From Prorocentrum cordatum (lineage: Eukaryota > Sar > Dinophyceae > Prorocentrales > Prorocentraceae), in the NCBI GenBank assembly GCA_963575745.1, contig CAUYUJ010020560.1:291001-355000 (forward strand): a DNA stretch of 64,000 nt, written 5' to 3'. The translations under genes were made by a program, and so were the position numbers. Below are positions 53,547 to 61,354 of the stretch, one piece after another. The stretch's first letter is position 1. Every line of letters starts with the position of its first letter. Under the pieces are notes generated by a model. The model saw nothing but the letters and a program-made list of their open reading frames with translations, was not told the DNA's origin and ran no database searches.

Positions 53547-53714
53547 GCCTTCACCCTTGCGGGCATTCCCACGCTCCGAGCCTCGGTCGCTTCTCCGCGG
53601 CGCGCTTTCTGGGGAGCTCCCCCTGGGCCTCCTCCGGGGCCACGGGGGGCTTCTCGGAAGGCCGCAGGGACTCCGAGAAACCCAAAAGTCAGATTTACGG
53701 AAGGAAGGGGGGAG

Positions 53715-53945
53715 GGAGAGGAGGAGGAGGAGGAGGAGGAGGAGGAAGAGGAGGAGGAGGAGGAGGAGGAGGAGGGACGAAGACGAGAAGGAAGAGCCAG
53801 GAGGAGGAGGAGGAGGAGGGGGAAAAGAGGAATAGGAGGAGAAGGAGGAGGAAAAGAAGAGGAGGAGGAGAAGGAGGTGGGGGAGTAGGAGGAGCAGGAG
53901 GGACGAAAACGAGGAGGAGAAGGAAGAGGAGGAGGAGGAGGACCC
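53715..53945. repeat. (GGA)n purine tract
   Basis: GGAGGA triplets with few breaks. The minus-strand poly-Ser/Leu frames are shadows. Confidence 0.95.
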
Positions 53946-54109
53946 GCTTTCCCTCTCGGCGCGCCACCAAGTTCCAGCCCTCCCAAGCCCATAGACCGTG
54001 GCAGGACCGTGGGCCCTCTGTCTTGACAGCGGGTGCTCGCCGAAGTGCGGCGTTCGGAAAGACATGCACTAACATGTGATGTGATGAACTTGGGACAAAG
54101 ACGCCACAT

Positions 54110-54215
54110 CTCTATATATATATGTATACACCAATGTGTGTATATATGTGTATATATATACACATACATATACGTGTATATATTTATATATTATACATAC
54201 ACACACCCCGCCTAA
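54110..54215. repeat. TATA/TGTATA microsatellite
   Basis: Alternating TATA, GTGTATATA and CATACA runs. Confidence 0.9.
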
Positions 54216-54254
54216 TTTTGCATGTGCCTTTTACCTTGGGCTTCCGATCCTCGT

Positions 54255-54490
54255 TCTTTTCGAGGATCCACAATCGTGATCGTGGATCCACGATCGTGAT
54301 CGTGGATCTTGAAATCCCCGATCGTAGATCGTGGATCCACGATCGTGATCGAAGATCCACGATCGTGATCGCGGATCCTGATATCCCCGATCGTAGATCG
54401 TGGATCCACGATCGTGATCGGGGATCCACGATCGTGATCGAGGATCCACGATCGTGGTCGATGTCCCACGATCGTGAATCCTCGACAAAG
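54255..54490. repeat. Palindromic GATC array (GGATCCACGATCGTGATCGT units)
   Basis: About ten ~21-bp units, each self-complementary over much of its length, with a ~70-bp higher-order period marked by TGAAATCCCCGATCGTAGAT and TGATATCCCCGATCGTAGAT. GATC occurs every 5-10 bp and GGATCC repeatedly. Confidence 0.9.
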
Positions 54491-54513
54491 AACGTGGATC
54501 GGACCCCCAGGGC

Positions 54514-54657
54514 ATGTACATATACATCGCACACGTGCACGTGGATCCACGCACGTACATGTATGGATGTACATATACAAACCTTATCTGGTGTATTAAT
54601 GTACATCCATACGCGTACGTGCTTGGATTCACGCGCACGTGTGTGATGTATATGTAC
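54514..54657. repeat. Foldback element with ATGTACATATACATCGCACA ends
   Basis: The ~60-bp arms contain CACGTGCACGTGGATCCACG on the left and the mirrored TGGATTCACGCGCACGTG on the right, around a short loop at 54577-54596. Confidence 0.75.
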
Positions 54658-54683
54658 GTATATACATAGGCATGTGTGCGTGT

Positions 54684-55016
54684 GCGCGCAACTCCTCACA
54701 GAACGCGCACATCACACATACACGGGCATACGTTGCAAGCGTTTGGCTAAACAACACATGGGTGACGGAGCGTGCGTGCGTATTCAAGGTAAATGCAAGA
54801 TCGTCCTTACAGGTGTCTGATCCCCCCACCCCAAAAAACCTCGGAGGCTCGGGGGGGGGGGGGGCGGGATCAATCAAATGTAATGGCGATCCTGTATTAT
54901 GCGTGAATACGCACGCACGCTCCGTCACCGATGTGTTGTTCACCCCAAAACTTGCACGATATGTCCGTGTATGCGTGATGTGTGTGTCTGTGTGTGTTAT
55001 GTGAGGAGTTGCGCGC
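54684..55016. repeat. Large foldback element with ~105-bp inverted arms
   Basis: Left arm 54684-54786: GCGCGCAACTCCTCACAGAA ... GGTGACGGAGCGTGCGTGCG-TATTCA. Right arm 54904-55016 is its inverse with scattered changes and a short expansion. The 117-bp centre includes a G13 run. No coding capacity; a non-autonomous DNA transposon is the likely nature. Confidence 0.8.
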
Positions 55017-55440
55017 GAGCGCGTTGCGCGCGCGCGTTGTGAATTTTATGTTCGGCGTGGAATATGCGTGGGGTCTACAGGTACGTTGTTTTGAGCGCTG
55101 TGTTTATGCTACGCGGGTAATGCGACTACTCACGATTACAACCGCAGAACTTGATAAACGAACGAGGAAAAGAAGCATATGATAATTGCAGTACACAAGT
55201 TTACGAAGCTCGATCGATACCGTAAAGGGTGTCATTCGGAAACCAACTGCAAAATCGGAAAATGAAGGCTTGGAAGCCTGAAGATTTGAAGATTCAATTT
55301 TTTAGATATGAACGCTATCGCGACATGTTTTCGCAATCTAAAAACAAGCGTTTGATGACAATTGCGTCTAAAACAAAAACGCAAACAGAAGACAAACATA
55401 ATAATGAACTGATAACGCAACAAACCACAAGCCCAGCCTT
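55017..55440. other. AT-richer spacer before the plus-strand gene block
   Basis: A 75-codon plus-strand frame at 55229-55456 (Lys/Gln-rich) is possible but unsupported. The stretch ends where the first CCTTGGGTGCC module begins. Confidence 0.4.
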
Positions 55441-55794
55441 TTGGGTTGTGCGCTGAGGGGCCCCACCTTGCCTTCCCCCTGGGCCCCGCCTTGGGTGCCT
55501 GCCTTGGGTACCCAGTTGGACCTCTGGGCTCCCGCCCCGAAAGGCGATCTCCCCTTGAGCCTCTTGTGGGTTCCCTGCGTCGTCGTCATCGTTATTGTCA
55601 TCCGCCGTCGACGCTTAAAGCATCCACCGTCGTCACATTGGGGCCCCGCCTTGGCTTCCCCTTGGGTGCCTGCCTTGGGTGCCCAGTTGGACTTCTGGGC
55701 CCCCGCCCCGAAAGGCGACCTCCCTTGGGGCCTCTCCTTGGGCCCCCTTTTCATCGTCGTCATCGTCGTTTTCTCAACATCGCCGCCGTCGCCG
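55441..55794 (+). repeat. Intergenic module, diverged copy, upstream of the first plus-strand gene
   Basis: Two ~180-bp units of CCTTGGGTGCCTGCCTTGGG, GTTGGACCTCTGGGCTCCCG, CCCCGAAAGGCGA and CGTCGTCGTCATCGTTATTG. It is the same unit as in 57230-57865 and 60619-61253 but without the hairpin part. It ends directly at the SL relic. Confidence 0.8.
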
Positions 55795-55815
55795 CCGTAG
55801 CCATTTGGGCACAGT
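55795..55815 (+). other. Relict spliced leader, first plus-strand gene
   Basis: CCGTAGCCATTTGGGCACAG then T: 17 of 21 positions as in the dinoflagellate SL, with the first 12 identical. The ATG follows 4 bp later. Confidence 0.75.
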
Positions 55816-55819
55816 GGCA

Positions 55820-57193
55820 ATGATGTTGGCGATTCCACTATTCATTTATTTTTCTTTCCATATCATACATATGGCTTCCAGGCATCCTGCTGCGTGGGCG
55901 CCAACTGAGGAAGCGAACCAGACAGCTGATGACGTTCTGGTGGAATCCCTCGAACCGGACTTCGGAGATATATTGTTCCGCGGTGGGTTCAAGCACAGCA
56001 GCACAGACATGAAAATCGGTGTCGACGTGGACGCCCTGGTAACCTTCTCTGGGACGCTGAAACGCTTGATGCAGGTAGATCCGAGAGGCGGGTACTTCCT
56101 TCAGTCCGACGTGGAGCTCGCCATCAAGAGGTGCGCCATTAAGGAGGCCCACTCCACGATGCGGGATGGGTGGTGCAAGCTCAACGAGTACACCCATGAG
56201 GAGGGGTACAAGAACAGCGCATACGTGGTCAGGGTCATGCTGTCCCACGTTCGCAACAAGGCCGACGACTTCAACAAGCTGGGGGCGAGCGGGCAGGCGA
56301 AGGCTCGCGAGTCGTCTCACCCACAGGAGCTACGTGACATTTACAACGTCATCGACGTTGACAAGGGGGCGGCTTCAGTGAGAAAGACTCGCCCGCACCC
56401 GCTGCCAGCTTTCAGGGCAGCGCAGGACGCCTCGAGCGAGGAGGAAGTCGTCCCTGTTTTGAAACGGTTCGACGTCAGCACTGGGGAGTCCTACTTGGTA
56501 ATGTCAGACGGGTCCCGCGAGATGGCCAAGTTCAAGTGCGGAGAGCAGGGGCGACTGGTCGCCACGTGGCCTGAGTACAACATGGAGTTGCAACTTGAAC
56601 TACCAAATTCTGCTCTGAAGGATGATGGGGCGATCGACTACACGCCAGCAGACCCGCGCAAGCCGCCCAAGGCCGGCCACAAGACCAAAAAAGGAAAGCC
56701 CGCGAGTGCTCGGAAGAGGCCAGCTGGCGCAGTGGAAAACAGAGAACCGCCCACCGCTCCAAAGGCGAAGGCAAAGACAACTCCAAAGGCGAAGGCAAAG
56801 ACAACTCCAACGCCGACGGCAGCTGCGACACCATCACGCATTCAAGAGAAGATCAGGCAGAACATCGACCGCATCTCCGAGGAGGCCAGGAGTGGATTGC
56901 AAGGGTTCGCTGGCAGAGACAGCAACGAACTTGCGACGTGCTACGCTGTCGCGGTTGATGGCGGCACCATCTCTCTCCGTGATCTCCACCGCTCTCCTTG
57001 CTTCTACGTGGACCGCGTGACCGAGATCCCCGAGAATTTCCCTGGGCTCGGTGACGACGCCGTCGTCGCCATGTTCGAAGGCAAGAAGTTGAACAAGAAA
57101 GGCGGGGTGCAGTTTGGTTTCGGCGACGACGCGGACTTGGCCTTCAAGGCAGCGAAACTTCTGAGGTCGATGTATCCGAACCCCGCAGCCTAG
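55820..57193 (+). CDS. Hypothetical protein, 457 aa, basic linker, dinoflagellate type
   Basis: The start chosen is the first ATG after the SL relic; a second candidate, MASRHPAAWAP at 55871, would drop a hydrophobic lead of 17 residues (MMLAIPLFIYFSFHIIH) that could be a signal/anchor or just 5' UTR. Residues about 35-210 form a mixed alpha/beta-like region (DFGDILFRGGFKHSS, then DVDALVTFSGTLKRLMQVDP). About 275-337 is a Lys/Pro/Ala linker with KAKAKTTP repeats, like histone-H1 tails and rich in nuclear-import-type basic clusters. 338-457 is a second compact region. I recognise no domain. Single uninterrupted exon, SL relic before it and an A7 run 32 bp after the stop: consistent with a retroposed, probably still intact gene. 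Confidence 0.75.
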   Translation: MMLAIPLFIYFSFHIIHMASRHPAAWAPTEEANQTADDVLVESLEPDFGDILFRGGFKHSSTDMKIGVDVDALVTFSGTLKRLMQVDPRGGYFLQSDVELAIKRCAIKEAHSTMRDGWCKLNEYTHEEGYKNSAYVVRVMLSHVRNKADDFNKLGASGQAKARESSHPQELRDIYNVIDVDKGAASVRKTRPHPLPAFRAAQDASSEEEVVPVLKRFDVSTGESYLVMSDGSREMAKFKCGEQGRLVATWPEYNMELQLELPNSALKDDGAIDYTPADPRKPPKAGHKTKKGKPASARKRPAGAVENREPPTAPKAKAKTTPKAKAKTTPTPTAAATPSRIQEKIRQNIDRISEEARSGLQGFAGRDSNELATCYAVAVDGGTISLRDLHRSPCFYVDRVTEIPENFPGLGDDAVVAMFEGKKLNKKGGVQFGFGDDADLAFKAAKLLRSMYPNPAA

Positions 57194-57225
57194 ACCCCAG
57201 CGCGCACCTGGGTGCCACCCCGTGC

Positions 57226-57232
57226 AAAAAAA
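57226..57232 (+). other. A7 run after the first plus-strand gene (possible poly(A) remnant)
   Basis: It lies 32 bp past the TAG stop and exactly where the repeated intergenic module begins. Confidence 0.4.
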
Positions 57233-57865
57233 GAGCTGACAACATCATCATCACCAGCATTACCACCAGCAACCTACTACCTTCGGGGGGGGCTACGTTC
57301 GAAAATCCAAACCAGAACTTTTGGCAACAGTTCTGGTTTGGATTTTGCTTCGGGAAAATATGTACACCCCCTCCTTGCCTTCCCCCTGGGCCTCGCCTTG
57401 GGCGCCCGCCTTTGGTGCCCAGTTGGACCTCTGGGCTCCCGCCCCGAAAGGCGAGCTCCCCTTGGGCCTCTTGTGGGTTCCATGCGTCGTCGTCATCGTT
57501 ATCGTCATCCGCCATCGTCGACGCTTCAAGCATCCACCATCGTCACACTGGGGCCCAGCCTTGGCTTCCTCTTGGCTGCTCGCCTTTGGTGCCCAGTTGG
57601 ACCTCTGGGCTCCCGCCCCGAAAGGCGATCTCCCCTTGGGCCTCTTGTGGGTTCCCTGCGTCGTCGTCATCGTTATCATCATCTGCCATGGTCAACGATT
57701 AAAGCATCCACCATCGTCACATTGGGTTGGACCTCTGGGCCCCCGCCCCGAAATGCGACCTCCTGGGGGACCAAGGGGGGGCCCAGGGGAACAAAGGGGA
57801 CCAAGGAGACCAAGGGGGACCGAGGAGTGGTACCAAAGGGGGCCAAGGGGTACCAAGGGGCACCC
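57230..57865 (+). repeat. Intergenic module, copy 2
   Basis: GAGCTGACAACATCATCATC, ACCTACTACCTTCGG, the hairpin at 57302-57346, two ~175-bp CCTTGGGC units with CCCGCCCCGAAAGGCG, then a CCAAGGGGGACC purine-rich end. Over about 636 bp it is almost identical to 60619-61253, with a handful of changes. Confidence 0.9.
57302..57346. other. Perfect 18-bp inverted repeat (hairpin), module copy 2
   Basis: AAAATCCAAACCAGAACT and AGTTCTGGTTTGGATTTT enclose a 9-base loop (tttggcaac). It could fold in RNA as a strong hairpin or mark a foldback insertion. Confidence 0.9.
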
Positions 57866-57923
57866 TTGGCCATCCTCGGGCACCCGTCGCCATCAATATT
57901 ACGCGTAGCCGTCTTGGCTCAAA
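57863..57923 (+). other. Relict spliced leaders, apparently in tandem, before the RING gene
   Basis: 57903-57923 reads GCGTAGCCGTCTTGGCTCAA then A, 17 of 21 as in the SL. Immediately before it, CCGTCGCCATCAATATTAC (57884-57902) keeps CCGT-GCCAT, and TTGGCCATCCTCGGGCAC (57866-57883) is a weaker third match, at ~20-bp spacing. Tandem relics are known from dinoflagellate genes recycled more than once. The first is firm, the other two tentative. Confidence 0.65.
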
Positions 57924-57925
57924 CG

Positions 57926-58747
57926 ATGTCTTGCGCGATCTGTTTGGAGATTGTATCGGAGCAGGGGTTCACGCTACCGTGCTCTCACGCGTTTCACGTT
58001 CACTGCATCGCTGAGTGCATTGAGGGCGATGGCTCCATCATATGCCCTGTCTGTCGGGCTGTGCATCTGAGCATTCGGGAGAACGTCGACGCGTCGGTGG
58101 CAGCAGCGACTGGCCCATCTCCGTGGGACGAGAGGCCAGCGATCGACAACGCGGCCACAGACATCATGAACTACATGCCGCCCGTGCCAGCTCACGTCGT
58201 GATGCTGCATTGCCCGCGCGTCATCATGGCCAACGGTGAGTTCAGGAACGCGTCAGACGGGAGGATGGAGTGGAGTCCTGTTCGGGTTCGCGGCTCCGAG
58301 TTTCGAGGGCAGTGGTTGTGCCTGCAGTGCGGCTTCACCGTTACCGACACGGACGTCAACAACATTGCAGTTGAGCGCTTGCCCATCTGCCCCATGCATG
58401 GCCATCGAGTATATGTGCTCGACCACTTGGAGAACACGTCCTTCTACAGCTGCGCTTCACGCGCTCACGACGACCAAGCCGACCCTGCCGTGTTCGAGTG
58501 CCCATTCGACTATGCCACTCAGCACCCGTTCGTCTTGCAGCCAGCCCCCGCGCCGATAGAGGTGATACAGCCAGACCCCGAGCCGATAGAGGTGACCGAT
58601 GAGGAAGAAGATGCCATGTCGCAGGACAGCCTCATTACGGTGCCAGACCCTGGAGAAGAAGATGAAGATGTCGCTCGGCTTCGTAGTATCATGGAAGGCT
58701 CCTGGGAGCCCGACAGCCCAGCCTCGAGCATTTCGAGGATAGCGTAG
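57926..58747 (+). CDS. RING-H2 zinc-finger protein, probable E3 ubiquitin ligase
   Basis: 273 aa starting 2 bp after the SL relic; the frame is open far upstream only because the module lacks stops. Residues 3-43 form a complete C3H2C3 RING: C3-x2-C6, C19-x-H21-x2-H24-x2-C27, C40-P-V-C43. Such fingers bind E2 enzymes for ubiquitin transfer. A second Cys/His-rich stretch (about 130-195: CLQC, ICPMHGH, YSCAS, FECPFDY) may bind another zinc ion; I do not recognise it. The C-terminal 70 residues are Pro/Glu/Asp-rich and probably disordered, with a repeated P-x-P-IEV motif. No transmembrane segment. One exon, consistent with retroposition. Target unknown. Confidence 0.85.
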   Translation: MSCAICLEIVSEQGFTLPCSHAFHVHCIAECIEGDGSIICPVCRAVHLSIRENVDASVAAATGPSPWDERPAIDNAATDIMNYMPPVPAHVVMLHCPRVIMANGEFRNASDGRMEWSPVRVRGSEFRGQWLCLQCGFTVTDTDVNNIAVERLPICPMHGHRVYVLDHLENTSFYSCASRAHDDQADPAVFECPFDYATQHPFVLQPAPAPIEVIQPDPEPIEVTDEEEDAMSQDSLITVPDPGEEDEDVARLRSIMEGSWEPDSPASSISRIA

Positions 58748-58865
58748 CACGGCTAGTCGAGATATTTAGCAGCTCTTGAGTCTGGGGCAAAGCCCTGGGG
58801 ATTGCATGCTAAGCTTGAGTCGCGCCGTCGCAGTTGAAAACAGACCCCGTCATCATCTTAGCGCT

Positions 58866-58895
58866 AACATGTTTCAAAAGCGATTGAAACATGTT
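58866..58895. other. 12-bp-stem hairpin in the 3' flank of the RING gene
   Basis: AACATGTTTCAA and TTGAAACATGTT separated by 6 bases, 119 bp past the stop codon. CCGTCATCATC/CCCGTCATCGTC text flanks it on both sides. Confidence 0.8.
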
Positions 58896-59177
58896 GGGTT
58901 GTGACAAAAACTGAGCCCGTCATCGTCGAACTGCATCGTTTGAGCTCCAACGAGGGGGGAGATTGGTAAAGGTGTCGCTGATCCTTGAAACCACCAGAGA
59001 TCTGGGACTAGCGAAACTGGGCTAACAAAAAACTAAACTGATCATCCAGGACAATACCCATCAGCAACAACCAAAGAGACCCACGGGGCAGGGAGGGCGG
59101 GGCTCCAAAATCCAAACCGGCACCGATCAGACCCACCAGGCTGGACAGATGCGCACCCGCGCGCCCACCGAGGATTC

Positions 59178-59287
59178 CCATATCTAACACATATCTAACA
59201 GGGGGGAGTGTTAGATATAGATCCCTGTAACTGTCGCAACTTTTATATCCGGCAGCATATCCAACAGGGGGCAGGTGTTAGATATGG
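59178..59287. repeat. Small inverted-repeat element with CCATATCTAACAC ends
   Basis: CCATATCTAACAC (59178) and GTGTTAGATATGG (59275) are exact inverses 110 bp apart. Two further copies of the motif (59191, 59209) lie inside. MITE-like. 58900-59170 holds nothing else. Confidence 0.65.
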
Positions 59288-59388
59288 GGGCTGCTTAGGG
59301 GGCTGATAGGGGCACAGATGGGGCCTCCAGGAATCGGTCACTTGGCCCTTGCGGCCGCGGTGACCTCTTGCGCTCCTCCCCCTTCCCT

Positions 59389-59409
59389 CTAGAGCAACTT
59401 TGGCCCAAG
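59389..59409 (+). other. Weak relict spliced leader before the coiled-coil gene
   Basis: CTAGAGCAACTTTGGCCCAA then G: 15 of 21 positions, best over the 3' part (TTTGGC-CAAG). It lies 44 bp upstream of the ATG. On its own this match could be chance. Confidence 0.45.
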
Positions 59410-59452
59410 CTGACCACGGTTCCGAACCTCGGCCAAGTCACTTCTGCAACAT

Positions 59453-60493
59453 ATGCCGCCGAAGCGCCCCGCTGACCAGCTCCCGAAGCCGATGATGGAA
59501 GCCGCCGATGCGCTCAAGGCCCAGGGGCTGGAGGTGACTGGCGAGAACCTGGCTGTGCCCCCTCACGCGCTTCGCGTGAAGGCTTTCAGCTCACTGAACA
59601 CCGCCCTCAATTCCAGGTTCCAGGATAAGGCGGTGCTGTTCAAGAACTTACAGGACGATAACGACAAGAGGGAGTACCTGGCCAGCTTCATGATCGACCC
59701 GAAGAGCGGCGGCACCATGACCAACAAATCCAGCCGCGAGGTGATCGAGAAGACGACCAAGAAGGTCCTCTGGGTCACGTTGGAGCAGTACGGGGGGCCG
59801 CTCTTCTTGAACATCATGGAGCACGCGAGAATCGCCTTGGAGGGCGAGCCTAGTCGACCCCACGAGAACAAGAAGCTGGCGGATACTGGAGTGCAACAGT
59901 TCAGGGTGGAGGTCACAGAGGAGGTCTTCGAGAAGGTCCTCAAGGAGAGTGCGGAGCTCGCAAAACAAGTTGAGCTTTCCGCTGAGGAGTTCGAGCCCGT
60001 GGCGAACGTGCTGAAAGATAAGGACTTGTCTGGGCCCTCGTCGGCTGATGGCTCCACCAAGCCACCGATGAAGAGACAGCGTCAAAGCAGACGCGCCACG
60101 CCAGCCGCGACCGAACCCGACCCGCCCGCTGGGCCCGATCCAGCGACCAAGGCTTCGCAGGAGAGCTTGGCGAAGGAGCTGAGTGAGTTGAAGAAGTTCT
60201 ACGACAAGTCGAAGAAGGAGCTGGACGAGGCGAAGCTCATCGAGCAGAAGCTGGCCTCGAAGGCTTGGGGTGGCGCAGCGACCGACTACCTGAAGGAGGC
60301 CGTGGACAAGATGAGGACTGAAATGGGCCAGGCGTTCAACTTCTGGGCGGAGACGAAGGGTAAGACGCACGCCAACAACCAGGAGAGGGACGCAGACTCC
60401 GCGTCGGCCAGAGCCATGCTCACCGAGAAGAAGAGGGAGTACGACACGTTCAAGACTAACACGTTGAGCGAGTTCCTCAAGTTCAAGAAGTAA
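59453..60493 (+). CDS. Hypothetical protein, 346 aa, basic linker and coiled coil
   Basis: Starts MPPKRPADQLPKPMMEAADA. Residues about 15-195 look like a compact helical region (ALKAQGLEVTGENLAVPPHA; DKREYLASFMIDPKSGGTMT). About 200-228 is a basic, Pro/Ala-rich linker with KRQRQSRR, a plausible nuclear-localisation signal. From about 230 to 275 heptads such as SLAKELSELKKFYDKSKKEL predict a coiled coil, and a second charged helix ends the protein. No domain is recognised; a lineage-specific nuclear or RNA/DNA-associated protein is a guess. One exon. The stop is followed after 100 bp by an A8 run and then the intergenic module. Codon use is uniformly GC-rich. Confidence 0.8.
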   Translation: MPPKRPADQLPKPMMEAADALKAQGLEVTGENLAVPPHALRVKAFSSLNTALNSRFQDKAVLFKNLQDDNDKREYLASFMIDPKSGGTMTNKSSREVIEKTTKKVLWVTLEQYGGPLFLNIMEHARIALEGEPSRPHENKKLADTGVQQFRVEVTEEVFEKVLKESAELAKQVELSAEEFEPVANVLKDKDLSGPSSADGSTKPPMKRQRQSRRATPAATEPDPPAGPDPATKASQESLAKELSELKKFYDKSKKELDEAKLIEQKLASKAWGGAATDYLKEAVDKMRTEMGQAFNFWAETKGKTHANNQERDADSASARAMLTEKKREYDTFKTNTLSEFLKFKK

Positions 60494-60593
60494 GCAGCGT
60501 CGGAGTTGCCAGCGACAGAGTGTGCACACTACACTACTCACCAAACAGGGAGCCTCGGCAAGCTTCGGGGCAGCTAGCTCGCCGTCCGCTGAC

Positions 60594-60601
60594 AAAAAAA
60601 A
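60594..60601 (+). other. A8 run after the coiled-coil gene (possible poly(A) remnant)
   Basis: 100 bp past the TAA stop and about 20 bp before the next intergenic module, the same arrangement as at 57226. Confidence 0.4.
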
Positions 60602-60618
60602 GGTTGCATCACCCAACC

Positions 60619-61253
60619 GCAGAGCTGACAACATCATCATCACCATCATTACCACCAGCAACCTACTACCTTCGGGGGGGCTACGTTCGAAAATCCAAAC
60701 CAGAACTTTTGGCAACAGTTCTGGTTTGGATTTTGCTTCGGGAAAATATGTACACCCCCTCCTTGCCTTCCCCCTGGGCCTCGCCTTGGGCGCCCGCCTT
60801 TGGTGCCCAGTTGGACCTCTGGGCTCCCGCCCCGAAAGGCGAGCTCCCCTTGGGCCTCTTGTGGGTTCCCTGCGTCGTCGTCATCGTTATCGTCATCCGC
60901 CATCGTCGACGCTTCAAGCATCCACCATCGTCACACTGGGGCCCAGCCTTGGCTTCCTCTTGGCTGCTCGCCTTTGGTGCCCAGTTGGACCTCTGGGCTC
61001 CCGCCCCGAAAGGCGATCTCCCCTTGGGCCTCTTGTGGGTTCCCTGCGTCGTCGTCATCGTTATCATCATCTGCCATGGTCAACGATTAAAGCATCCACC
61101 ATCGTCACATTGGGTTGGACCTCTGGGCCCCCGCCCCGAAATGCGACCTCCTGGGGGGCCAAGGGGGGGCCCAGGGACACCAAGGGGACCAAGGAGACCA
61201 AGGGGGACCGAGGAGTGGTACCAAAGGGGGCCAAGGGGTACCAAGGGGCACCC
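60619..61253 (+). repeat. Intergenic module, copy 3
   Basis: Near-identical to 57230-57865, including the hairpin, the two CCTTGGGC units and the CCAAGGGG end. The two copies diverge abruptly after GGTACCAAGGGGCACCC. Confidence 0.9.
60690..60734. other. Perfect 18-bp inverted repeat (hairpin), module copy 3
   Basis: Same arms and loop as 57302-57346. Confidence 0.9.
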
Positions 61254-61314
61254 AGGGGGGACCATGGGGACCAAGGGGGACCGACGGTGGGAGCATCGTG
61301 ATCGCCCTTATCAT

Positions 61315-61335
61315 CCGAAGCCGTTGTTGCCCAAT
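61315..61335 (+). other. Relict spliced leader before the transposase-like gene
   Basis: CCGAAGCCGTTGTTGCCCAA then T, 15 of 21 positions as in the SL, 20 bp before the ATGATGATG start. Confidence 0.55.
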
Positions 61336-61354
61336 CCACTCCGACTGACTGGCA

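Noticed and set aside
55679-55819. Upstream extension of the first plus-strand gene's frame
   Set aside because: It reads through the intergenic module and the SL relic; the relic marks the old mRNA 5' end, so translation starts at 55820 or 55871.
57212-57925. Upstream extension of the RING frame by 238 codons
   Set aside because: Same reason: it is repeat module plus SL relic, and the parallel frame before the next gene encodes the same nonsense.
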